DNA of 64,000 bases, taken from positions 19,915,997-19,979,996 of the forward strand of contig OW121741.1 of the NCBI GenBank assembly GCA_933228675.1. The letters are read 5' to 3'. Each line of letters starts with the position of its first letter. Position 1 is the stretch's first letter. Below the pieces are notes generated by a model that ran no database searches, had not been told where the DNA came from, and saw only the letters and a program-made list of their open reading frames with translations. This document shows, piece by piece, positions 46,748 to 58,549 of the stretch. The DNA comes from Stomorhina lunata. Lineage: Eukaryota; Arthropoda; Insecta; Diptera; Rhiniidae. Position numbers and translations under genes: made by a program.

Positions 46748-48181
46748 CTATTCATTTATGGCGCTGAGTAAAGTATTAAAAGAAAAGGCCGTCTTCAAGA
46801 TCTGTAAAAAACTAGGTCTTAAAAATTGTAAATGTAAAAAGTTTGAAGTGGAAGTTACATAGACTAAAAGACAATTATCAGCTTCAAAAAAGAGTCCCCT
46901 TAAAACGGACAAGTGTTGGGAACGCATTAAGGGCATTAGAACAAGTTTCTTCTGTGAGGGGGTCATTTTATGCCAGGGAAAGCATAAGTAAATGTCCGAA
47001 TTAAGGTACAAGCTCTAGAGGGGATGGGAGAAAAAAATTTAAATTATTTAGAGGTTATGTTCAAAACTCTTACCTCATTCTTAATTTTCTGACCCCCAAA
47101 GCAATACATCATCAATTGCATACAAACCGTTAGCATGGTCATATAACAAAAGGGCAATTTTGAGGCATCACTTTCATTCTGGAGATTATAGAGGACAAAG
47201 GCCATTTGTAGGCAACTCATGGTGACTTCAAACCATAATATACCACCGAAAACCTCATTTAATCTATCGACAAACTTTAGAGTTTGGATATGATAACGTA
47301 CAATCAAGTTGAGATCTTGAGTAAAGAAGCTGTCATCGCCTTGATCCAATTTTGAAGCGGCCTTCTCTATTTTACATCTTAGAATACGAAAATGGGCCGA
47401 TATATTGAGAATAAACCAACCATATAGGCTATCAATGCCCACAGTCATATTCAATAGACTATAGACATAGAGAAAGCAACAAATATAATTAAATATTAAA
47501 AAACTTAAGCCATCACCGTCGAGGGGAAATCTGTGGAATAAAGAAAACATATTTCACTTTTAGAAATCTTATAAATTTTTTCGATATCTTAAAATTAAGA
47601 ACTTACATTCCATCTATAGGAAATGCTGGGCTAAAATTTTGATATCTTATATATTGATACAACATAAAACAAATGGGTATCATTCCAGCCATAGTTACCG
47701 ATACCCAGCAAAGATAAAAATAGCTTTTACTTATGGCTAGGGCCAGACGATTTTCTTCGAGCCATTTCTGATGCTCTAGAGAATTGGCTAAAATAATTAA
47801 AAATTTTGATATGGAAAAATTTATAATCCCTTCAACAGAAATTTGCTTACCTTTTTTGGCCAATTGATTCATGTCCCGTATTAGCTTTATACATTTATCG
47901 CCCTTAAATAAAAATATTAAGATTTTTATCAAAATCAAAAATCCCTGATTCATTAGCGATAAAGGTCGGGTGGCCGCACCTATTTGCTCTAGATTCTGAC
48001 TAATAAAATCTATCATAGCCCATTTCATATAGACATTACATCCTATGAAAAACAAAAACTTCCATTTATATCTCAATAATTCCCTTCCGTTCAAAGACTT
48101 TATATCGATGCCTATCTTTAGAAGTGCAAAATTTGCTATGGCCAAAAATTCGAAATCTGCTGCTACCTCGCCTAAATCCAT
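46748..48181 (-). CDS. Odorant receptor, intact, five exons, 392 aa
   Basis: Exons: 48181-47851, 47787-47607, 47530-47074, 47014-46859, 46801-46748, all with GT/AG junctions and phases 1, 2, 0 and 0. Exon lengths match the genes at 16078 and 38910 exactly. The protein starts MDLGEVAADFEFLAI and has seven likely membrane segments at the same positions. It carries VRYHIQTLKF and FGGILWFEV before the YCFGGQKIKNE block, and ends ILKTAFSFNTLLSAINE. The duplicated unit shared with 38910-40351 spans about 46588-48432, including the 5' flank (gcagttgttggtgggtacct) and the polyadenylation context. Expected role: ligand-binding subunit of an OR/Orco cation channel in olfactory neurons. Confidence 0.93.
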
Positions 48182-48201
48182 TTCAGTTCGCGTTTAGGGA
48201 A

Positions 48202-48213
48202 ACTTTAAGAATG
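48202..48213 (-). promoter_or_regulatory. Conserved CATTCTTAAAGT upstream element
   Basis: Twenty nt before the ATG, identical in sequence and spacing to the other intact copies. Confidence 0.55.
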
Positions 48214-48688
48214 ATACGTTAGACTGAACTTCTGATGAAGTTTTGGTATCTATTTCTAGTATTTTGGGGAAAGTGCGAAAATATCAATTATGTTTTATTC
48301 AATATTTGTCATCCTACTTTGTTGAAAAGTCAATGGGAACATCATAAGGTTTATGCAGTTGTTGGTGGGTACCTACAATCTAGAGGAAGTCACTATACGA
48401 ATACATCTATGAGCGGTAACACAAGATCAAATTTATCAGCCTAACATAGACGATGATAGCTAGCATTTGAAGCCTAGTAGTAGATTCTTCTGTGGAATAG
48501 GTCATGGAGATTTTAGAAAAGATTTCCTATGAATTCTTCCTACTCGTCACCACAGCTACTGCACAAGTTACATGTCACAAACTTTAGTCTAATCTCCAAG
48601 TCTTCCGATCAGACAGTCATAAGGGAGCCATATTAGGCTATCCTTAAACTAATTTCATGTTCTCTATCCCGATACATATAATACTCAC

Positions 48689-48950
48689 GACAACATTCCA
48701 ATTGGAACAATAAATACTTCTCTAAGACAATGAGCTACAGCCTATTCTATTTTTAGACTCGGCTCCGAACGACAAATGCATTATTTAGAGAAGTTTTACA
48801 TAGCCTAATACTCAATAAAAAGGGGCTAGCTGAATTGTGAGGTGAACCGCTTTTTTTAATCTTATTTTTTCAAGTGGGTCTGGCCGGGATTGAACTTGGG
48901 ACCTCAGGTATGCTAGGCGGATGACTAACCCTCTATACCACGGCGGTTCA
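48689..48950 (-). mobile_element. tRNA-derived SINE, copy 4
   Basis: Read on the minus strand: gaaccgccgtggtatagagg at the head, B box aagttcaatcccggcc, body gagtattaggctatgtaaaa, and 3' end tgttccaattggaatgttgt. It has the complete head and tail but several point changes. Confidence 0.85.
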
Positions 48951-49199
48951 AGCGATTACATATCCTATCGGTTTCAGAGATATGATTTTGTGAGCAAAGT
49001 TCACATTCAATAATGAATGATAGCTGTAGAAAAGATTTGTTCTCGATGATTCCCACAAAATTTGAAAATGGCAAAAAACAAGATCGTGTCAATTAGTAGA
49101 AGATAACCTCTAAAATAGAGCTCTGGGTGATTCAAAATGTATGTATATGTCTTCGTGATAGGTGTAGTTTCGTGGATCTACACGTATGAACACCTTTCA

Positions 49200-52100
49200 A
49201 ATATTTCTTAACTTTATAGGATTTTTTTCCAAAATTTCTTTTTTTTTACATGAAATTTTTTAAAATTTTCTTATTTTTATCGGAATTTTTTTAAAAAATT
49301 ATTATTTTAATAAGAAATTTTTCAAAAATTCCTAATTTTTTAAAGAAATTTTTCACAAAGTTCTTATTTTTATAGTAATTTTTCAAAAAATTTCCTATTT
49401 TTATAGGAAATTTTTCAAAAATTTCCTGTTTTTATAGGAAATTTTTCAAAAATTTCCTATTTTTATAGGAAATTTTTCAAAAATTTCCTATTTTTATAGT
49501 AATTTTTCAAAAATTTCTTATTTTTTTCTTAAATTTTTATTATTTTTTTTTTATTTTTTAATGAAATTTTTTTTAAATTTCTTATTTTTATAGGAATTTT
49601 TTCAAAAATTTCTTATTTTTATAGGAAATTTTTCCAAAAATTTCTTATTTTATAGAAAAATTGTTTAAACATTTTTTCTTATTTTTATAGATTTTTTTTT
49701 AAATTTCTTATTTTATAGGAAAGTTTTCAAAAATTTCTTATTTTTGTAGGAAATTTTTCAAAGATTTCTTATTTTTAAGAAAATTTTTCAAAAATTTCTT
49801 ATTTTTATGGGAAATTTAAAAAAATTTTCTTATTTTTATAGGAAACTTTTCAAAAATTTCTTATCTTTATAGGAAAGCTCTTATTTTATAGGAAAATTTT
49901 CAAAAACTTCTTATTTTTATAGGAACCTTTTCAAAAAGTTGTTATATTTATAAGAAATTTTTCAAAAATTTCTTATTTTTGTAAGAAATTTTTCAAAAAT
50001 TTCTTATTTCTTAGGTAATTTTTCAGGAATTTCTAATTTCATATTTTTCAAAAATTTCATTTTTATAGGAAATTTTTTTTCAAAAATTTTCTATTTTTAT
50101 AGGAAATTTTTCAAAAATTTCTATATTTTTAAAAAAAATTTTAATTTTATACAAAATTTTTCAAAATTTTTTTATTTTTATAGGAAAATTTTCAAAAATT
50201 TCTTATTTTTATAGCAATTTTTTCAAAAATTTCTTATTTTTATAAGAAATTTTTCAAAAATTTCCTATTTTTATAGGAAATTTTTCAAAAATTTCCAATT
50301 TTTATAGGAAATTTTTCAAAAATTTCCTATTTTTATAGGAAATTTTTCAAAAATTTCCTATTTTTATAGGAAATTTTTCAAAAATTTCCTATTTTTATAG
50401 GAAATTTTTCAAAAATTTCCTATTTTTATAGGAAATTTTTCAAAAATTTCCTATTTTTATAGGAAATTTTTCAAAAATTTCCTATTTTTATAGGAAATTT
50501 TTCAAAAATTTCCTATTTTTATAGGAAATTTTTCAAAAATTTTCTATTTTTATAGGAAATTTTTCAAAATTTCCTATTTTTATAGGAAATTTTTCAAAAA
50601 TTTCCTATTTTTATAGGAAATTTTTCAAAAATTTCCTATTTTTATAGGAAATTTTTCAAAAATTTCCTATTTTTATAGGAAATTTTGTCAAAAATTTCCT
50701 ATTTTTATAGGAAATTTTGTCAAAAATTTCCTATTTTTATAGGAAATTTTGTCAAAAATTTCCTATTTTTATAGGAAATTTTGTCAAAAATTTCCTATTT
50801 TTATAGGAAATTTTGTCAAAAATTTCCTATTTTTATAGGAAATTTTTCAAAAATTTTCTATTTTTATAGGAAATTTTTCAAAAATTTTCTATTTTTATAG
50901 GAAATTTTTCAAAAATTTTCTATTTTTATAGGAAATTTTTCAAAAATTTTCTATTTTTATAGGAAATTTTTCAAAAATTTTCTATTTTTATAGGAAATTT
51001 TTCAAAAATTTCCTATTTTTATAGGAAATTTTTCAAAAATTTCCTATTTTTATAGGAAATTTTTGAAAAATTTCCTACATTTATAGGAAATTTTTCAAAA
51101 ATTTCCTACATTTATAGGAAATTTTTCAAAAATTTCCTACATTTATAGGAAATTTTTCAAAAATTTCCTTTATTTATAGGAAATCTTTCAAAAATTGCCT
51201 TTATTTATAGGAAATCTTTCAAAAATTTCCTATTTTTATAGGAAGTTTTTCAAAAATTTCCTATTTTTATAGGAAATTTTTCAAAAATTTCCTATTTTTA
51301 TAGGAAATTTTTCAAAAATTTCCTATTTTTATAGGAAATTTTTCAAAAATTTCCTATTTTTATAGGAAATTTTTCAAAAATTTCCTATTTTTATAGGAAA
51401 TTTTTCAAAAATTTCCTATTTTTATAGGAAATTTTTCAAAAATTTCCTATTTTTATAGGAAATTTTTCAAAAATTTCCTATTTTTATAGGAAATTTTTCA
51501 AAAATTTCCTATTTTTATAGGAAATTTTTCAAAAATTTCCTATTTTTATAGGAAATTTTTCAAAAATTTCCTATTTTTATAGGAAATTTTTCAAAAATTT
51601 CCTATTTTTATAGGAAATTTTTCAATAATTTCCTATTTTTATATTTTTGTAGGAAATTTTTCAAAAATTTCCTATTTTTATATAAAATTTTTCAAAAATT
51701 TCCTATTTTTATAGGAAATTTTTCAAAAATTTCCTATTTTTATAGGAAATTTTTCAAAAATTTCCTATTTTTATAGGAAATTTTTCAAAAATTTCCTATT
51801 TTTATAGGAAATTTTTCAAAAATTTCCTATTTTTATAGGAAATTTTTCAAAAATTTCCTATTTTTATAGGAAATTTTTCAAAAATTTCCTATTTTTATAG
51901 GAAATTTTTCAAAAATTTCCTATCTTTATAAGAATTTTTTAAAAAATTTCCTATTTTTATAGGAAGTTTTTCAAAAATTTCCTATTTTTATAGAAAATTT
52001 TTCAAAAAATTCCTATTTTTATAGGAAGTTTTTCAAAAGTTTCCTATTTTGATAGGAAATTTTTCAAAAATTTCCTATTTTTATAGGAAATTTTTCAAAA

Positions 52101-54650
52101 ATTTCCTATTTTTATAGGAAATTTTCAAAAATTTCCTATCTTTATAGGAGATGTTCAAAAAATTTCCTATTTTTATAGGAAGTTTTTCAAAAATTTCCTA
52201 TTTTTATAGGAAGTTTTTCAAAAATTTCCTATTTTTATAGAAAATTTTTCAAAAAATTCCTATTTTTATAGGAAGTTTTTCAAAAATTTCCTATTTTTAT
52301 AGGAAATTTTTCAAAAATTTCTATTTTTATAGGAAATTTTTCAAAAATTTCCTATTTTTATAGGAAATTTTTCAAAAATTTCCTATTTTTATAGGAAATT
52401 TTTCAAAAATTTCCTATTTTTATAGGAAATTTTTCAAAAATTTCCTATTTTTATAGGAAATTTTTCAAAAATTTCCTATTTTTATAGGAAATTTTTCAAA
52501 ATTTTCCTATTTTTATAGGAAATTTTTCAAAAATTTCCTATTTTTATAGGAAATTTTTCAAAAATTTCCTATTTTTATAGGAAATTTTTCAAAAATTTCC
52601 TATTTTTATAGGAAATTTTTCAAAAATTTCCTATTTTTATAGGAAATTTTTCAAAAATTTCCTATTTTTATAGGAAATTTTTCAAAAATTTCCTATTTTT
52701 ATAGGAAATTTTTCAAAAATTTCCTATTTTTATAGGAAATTTTTCAAAAATTTCCTATTTTTATAGGAAATTTTTCAAAAATTTCCTATTTTTATAGGAA
52801 ATTTTTCAAAAATTTCCTATTTTTATAGGAAATTTTTCAAAAATTTCCTATTTTTATAGGAAATTTTTCAAAAATTTCCTATCTTTATAGGAGATTTTCA
52901 AAAATTTCCTATTTTTATAGGAAGTTTTTCAAAAATTTCCTATTTTGATAGGAAATTTTTCAAAAATTTCCTTTATTTATAGGAAATCTTTCAAAAATTT
53001 CCTTTATTTATAGGAAATCTTTCAAAAATTTCCTATTTTTATAGGAAGTTTTTCAAAAATTTCCTATTTTTATAGGAAATTTTTGAAAAATTTCCTATTT
53101 TTATAGGAAATTTTTCAAAAATTTCCTATTTTTATAGGAAATTTTTCAAAAATTTTCTATTTTTATAGGAAATTTTTCAAAAATTTCCTATTTTTATAGG
53201 AAATTTTTCAATAATTTCCTATTTTTATATTTTTGTAGGAAATTTTTCAAAAATTTCCTATTTTTATATAAAATTTTTCAAAAATTTCCTATTTTTATAG
53301 GAAATTTTTCAAAAATTTCCTATTTTTATAGGAAATTTTTCAAAAATTTCCTATTTTTATAGGAAATTTTTCAAAAATTTCCTATTTTTATAGGAAATTT
53401 TTCAAAAATTTCCTATCTTTATAAGAATTTTTCAAAAAATTTCCTATTTTTATAGGAAGTTTTTCAAAAATTTCCTATTTTTATAGGAAGTTTTTCAAAA
53501 ATTTTCTATTTTTATAGAAAATTTTTCAAAAAATTCCTATTTTTATAGGAAGTTTTTCAAAAGTTTCCTATTTTGATAGGAAATTTTTCAAAAATTTCCT
53601 ATTTTTATAGGAAATTTTTCAAAAATTTCATATTTTTATAGGAAATTTTCAAAAATTTCCTATCTTTATAGGAGATTTTCAAAAAATTTCCTATTTTTAT
53701 AGGAAGTTTTTCAAAAATTTCCTATTTTTATAGGAAGTTTTTCAAAAATTTCCTATTTTTATAGAAAATTTTTCAAAAAATTCCTATTTTTATAGGAAAT
53801 TTTTCAAAAATTTCCTATTTTTATAGGAAATTTTTCAAAAATTTCTATTTTTATAGGAAATTTTTCAAAAATTTCCTATTTTTATAGGAAATTTTTCAAA
53901 AATTTCCTATTTTTATAGGAAATTTTTCAAAAATTTCCTATTTTTATAGAAAATTTTTCAAAAATTTCCTATTTTTATAGGAAATTTTTCAAAAATTTCC
54001 TATTTTTATAGGAAATTTTTCAAAAATTTCCTAGTTTTATAGGAAATTTTTCAAAAATTTCCTATTTTTATAGGAAATTTTTCAAAAATTTCCTATTTTT
54101 ATAGGAAATTTTTCAAAAATTTCCTATCTTTATAGGAGATTTTCAAAAATTTCCTATTTTTATAGGAAGTTTTTCAAAAATTTCCTATTTTGATAGGAAA
54201 TTTTTCAAAAATTTCTTTTTTTTATAGGAAATTTTTCAAAAATTTCCTATTTTTATAGGAAATTTTTCAAAAATTTCCTATTTTTATAGGAAATTTTTCA
54301 AAAATTTCCTATTTTTATAGGAAATTTTTCAAAAATTTCCTATTTTTATAGGAAATTTTTCAAAAATTTCCTATTTTTATAGGAAATTTTTCAAAAATTT
54401 CTTTTTTTTATAGGAAATTTTTCAAAAATTTCCTATCTTTATAGGAGATTTTCAAAAATTTCCTATTTTTATAGGAAGTTTTTCAAAAATTTCCTATTTT
54501 TATAGGAAGTTTTTCAAAAATTTCCTATTTTGATAGGAAATTTTTCAAAAATTTCCTATTTTTACAGGAAATTTTTCAAAAATTTCCTATTTTTATAGGA
54601 AATTTTTCAAAAATTTTCTATTTTTATAAGAAATTTTTCAAAAATTTCTG
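49200..54650 (+). repeat. Near-palindromic minisatellite array (block 5, ~5.4 kb)
   Basis: About 170 units of 'tttcctatttttataggaaa tttttcaaaaa', C-centred. Bases 49200-50230 are degenerate, and the interior is highly uniform. Variants cluster: TTTTGTCAAAAA units at about 50683-50820, ctttatttatagg units near 51165 and 52966, and ctttataggag units at five places. Marker order shows a ~1.5 kb internal duplication. Confidence 0.96.
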
Positions 54651-56130
54651 AAGTATTCGTTGGCTTTATTGATTTTTAAGGGTGACTCTACAAGGGTAGC
54701 TAGTAACACGATAGATAGTCTACATATTCTGATAACTGATGAAAAATATAGTACAGGCTCTGATATTTTTGAATATTAATGTTAGTGTGATGTTTTTTGG
54801 ACACATATTAACACTCCAATTCTCATATTTTTTTGGATACCTATATAGGTTAGCTTTTTGCTAGCTTTCGGGTGACAACAAGGATTTTTATGGTCAGCTG
54901 AGTCTGATTGACCGATTGCCTAACATTAACCCACACGACAAAGATAATGTGAGCTCTTATTTGATAGATTATTAATCCTTATGATGTGTTCTCTGGACTC
55001 GTGACACCGCTCATTAGTGATGAGTTGTTTGCAAGCTTTATAGCAATGCGGGCCAAATAGAAAGCTTTTTTTAAATGAGAGTGCTCAATCTTAAAATAAA
55101 AATTTGCTCTAAGAATTGCATGTGTTGTTGTTATTGTTAGTTTGGTATGATTTTTTGACTGTCTGTTTTTAAGAACGAGTAAAGAAAAAGTTTTATTTTT
55201 TAATGTAAATTTTTGCCATTCCCCTGTCATGTAAATAATGGCCAAAATTGCTTTAAAGCTCATATAACTCTACCTTTAATCATGTAGGACTTAAAAATAG
55301 AATTTTAGTTAAATTTACCTCAAGTTTAAGACCATTTAATATTCTTCTCAAATCCTTTATATCTTGAACATATAATCTTCAATTAACTTTTGGTGTAAGG
55401 GACTCGATTTTTGGACATGATCTCTCCATAGCTTCTAAAAAAAATTAAAGGGATTGGTATATTTTAAATTCTGATCTTCTTATAACCAACAAAGAGATAT
55501 TACCCATTCAGCTTTCATTCTTTGTTAATAGGCTCATTTTCTAAGTGATCTCCAAAAATGTAGAGCTTTTGACTTAAATTGGGTTTTTAAAGAGGATAAC
55601 CTATGGAAAAGTTCACATGACTAAAAGTTTGATCCAGAATGTATATCGTTATCTCTTTAGTGGAATAAGTATCTATGAAATCCTGTATAATTTCTGTCTT
55701 TTTCGCTTAATATTTCTGCATATCTGCATCTTAAGATAAAGTTTTAAAATGTGAAAAATATCTTTTAAAATCTTTTTGTTTTGTATCCATTTGAAAAGCC
55801 ATTTGGGAGGATAATTACATACCAAGATTTGCAATATTCAGTTAACAGAATTGATGTGAATAGTAATTATTTTCCTCTGGCCAAAAATTTGATTGTTACT
55901 CTACATTCTTGAAAAATATTGCAGGTAATGTAAGGAAAATGTTATGGTATTTGATGGAATAAATCAGAATCATATACACTATGATATGATCAAGCTATTT
56001 TAGGCAATCTACCTAAAATAGCTAGATTATTACCACGATAGCCTCAAAATAGCTAACATCGTTGATTAGAAACCCATTTTTAATTCCTTCTGAATTGATC
56101 TTACAAGATCAAGATCAGCTGATATAGTGA
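54651..56130. other. Non-coding stretch
   Basis: The minus-strand frame at 54979-55263 (94 aa) was inspected and not recognised. Bases 55700-55900 resemble the degenerate repeats near 32.9 and 43.9 kb. Confidence 0.4.
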
Positions 56131-56136
56131 AATCTT

Positions 56137-56458
56137 AGGTCAAATCGCCGCATTTGATATAGATTGAAATGTAAGATATTTCAGAAACATTTGTGTAGCA
56201 TACTTTTTGGATTATCCAAATAATATATAACATATAAGATTTAGAACATTCTAACTTATTTGTCAAAAGATCCCTGTCAGTAAAAGAGTTTAATTTAAAC
56301 TAAATGTTTCGACAAACAAACGAAAATGTTAAGATATTAAATTTTATTAAACTTTTTACAAAATTAATTATTTTTAAAACCCCTAAGGTATGTTACACAA
56401 TATTTGCTTAAAAGTCTGATTTTTTTTATCAATATCGAATGCTTCGATTTGGCGCCTG
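56137..56458. mobile_element. MITE family 'CAGGGGCC', copy 3
   Basis: Ends aggtcaaatcgccgcattt and gcttcgatttggcgcctg, with an interior matching copy 1 (cctaaggtatgttacacaat). Terminal repeats have diverged. Confidence 0.78.
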
Positions 56459-56849
56459 GTGCCACCTGACAAACTTTTACATTTCTAAAGTTTGTCTATT
56501 TCCATAACTTATACCGAAAATTTTCTTTTTTTCTTAATATTTTTCCAATCCAGTTCCAATACTTGACCCAACTAAATCTACCTACTTTTTAAGGTAGAAT
56601 TCCAAAAAAATATTGTTTTAATAATTAAAATACTTTTCACACAAATATTTGTATGTAAAATTTAATTAGAGTCTTTAAGAGGAGGAGGAAAAATAACGAG
56701 GGTTGCCTCTCATATTTCGAGACTGGTCAGCCTCAGTGATGACATTTGAGAATACACTTTCTTATAGTAAAATTGGATATTTTTGGGTATATATGTTATC
56801 AGTTCGTTTGGACACGCTTTGATTGTTTGGAAAGGGGTTAGTTAAGAGG

Positions 56850-57090
56850 CGTAAAGTGATAAAAGGTGGAGAGATAAAGCTTTATGTTATACAAGACTTT
56901 AATTGCACGTTATAACCATTTTTAAAAAAGTGAAGTTGAGCCATCTGTGGTTAGGTTGATGTATTATTTCAGCTTTTTGTTCTAAAGCCGTTTTTATTTA
57001 CTTTACATCGACGGCGTGTTAATGCTGTAGATCTTACAGACGTTTGTTGCTGTGTTAATTCTTAATTTTAATAGAAATAAATAATTATGT
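56850..57090 (+). repeat. Second SINE-like repeat, copy 2
   Basis: It contains agataaagctttatgttat, agccatctgtggttagg, tttacatcgacggcgtgtta and ataattatgtaaatt in family order. Confidence 0.65.
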
Positions 57091-57179
57091 AAATTAGGGC
57101 GTCTGGAAAAAAAGTTCGCCTTACACCACCGAATATAAAGTATTGCTTTAAGACAGTTTCGAAAAAAATTTTTTTTTTT

Positions 57180-57545
57180 ATTTTTTTTCGATGCACATTG
57201 GGGTCGCCAAAATACATTTTTCGTTATATCATTTACATTTACAGTTGGATCTTAGAGTGTAATATATACATGTTTTTATCGCGAGGAGCCCAGTATTTTA
57301 ATAGTCATTGGTCTCAGATATCCTGATCTAGCATTTATCCATCAAACTTCAGTTTCTACCACCCTAATGTACCTTCCTAATATCAAAAAATTAAAGCTAT
57401 TAAAAAATCGTTAAACTTTTGCTAAGGTTTAGCTCCAACCAAACTTTTAAAAACAAGGAATTTTTGTTTTTGCCGCACATTGGGGCCGCCAAAATACATT
57501 TTTCGTTATATCTTCGCCATTTACAGTTGGATCTTTAAGTGTTAG
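57180..57545 (+). repeat. Pair of ~75-bp direct repeats
   Basis: The block 'gcacattggggtcgccaaaa tacatttttcgttatatc' then 'atttacagttggatctt' occurs at about 57192-57255 and again at about 57475-57535, 284 bp apart. Confidence 0.75.
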
Positions 57546-57548
57546 TAC

Positions 57549-58500
57549 CTGGTTGACCGAGCCTTGCTTGGAGCTTTATGATAAGCATTTTGAGGAAAAT
57601 TTTAAAGTTTTTATATATTTTATATTATAAAGTGCTAAAATAAATTTTAGAGGAAAGACATTGTAGAAATATTTAGTTAATTTTGAATTATTTGATTTAT
57701 TTTGTCCGACCAAAACATAGTTCACAGTTTAACTCATTTTAAATAATTTTGGAATTTATTCATATCAACAGAAACCTCCGTCGACTCATGCGCAACAACT
57801 TTGCTAAAGATTATAGTCTGATCAAATGCACAGTTTACGATTTAATTCATTTTGAGTAATTTGTAGTGGCGCCACCTGAAGTTGTTCATACCATATAAGA
57901 AACCTTTGTCTGTTTATTCGTAACAACTTTGCTTATGATTATAACATGATCAAATGCACAGTTTACGATTTAATTAATTTTGAGTAATTTTCTGTGGCGC
58001 CACCTGTCGGACTTTGCTCATTCCAATTCATAAACCTTCTTCGGCTTATCCTTAACAACTTTGCTGAAGGTTATAGCATGATTAAATGTACAGCATGCGA
58101 TTAAATTGACTTTGAGTAAATTTCAGTGGCGCCACCTGTCGAAATTTCTTCATACCAACTAAGAAACCTTCGTCGGGTCATGTGCAACAACTTTGCTAAA
58201 GATTGTAGCATGATTAAATGTACAAATTACGATTAAATTGACTTTGAGTAAGTTTCTGTAGCGCCACCTGTCGGAAATTATTCATACCAACTAAAAAGCC
58301 TTCGTCTGCTCATGCGCTACAACTTTGCTAAAGATCATAGCATGATCAAATGTACAGTTTACGATTTAATTAATTTTTAGTAATTTTCAGTGGCGCCATC
58401 TGTCGGAAATTAGTCTTATCAACTTTAAAACCTTCGCCGGCTTATCCGCAACATCTTCGCTAAAGAGCATAACACAATCAAATTCACAGTTTACTATTCT
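57549..58500 (+). repeat. ~130-bp tandem repeat with CTCF-like cores (locus c) and shared flank
   Basis: Six units with gcgcaacaactttgctaaag or variants near 57791, 57920, 58051, 58182, 58314 and 58447. Each of the first five is followed by gtggcgccacctgtcgg or a one-base variant. Flank 57549-57715 (ggttgaccgagccttgcttg, ccgaccaaaacatag) is inverted at 32480-32650. Confidence 0.9.
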
Positions 58501-58549
58501 ATAAAGAACATACATACAGACAAACATTCATTTGTTTAAAATAATACTA

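Noticed and set aside
54979..55263. 94-codon minus-strand frame between array and MITE
   Set aside because: No domain recognised, Lys/Thr-rich AT-driven composition, no splice or promoter support.
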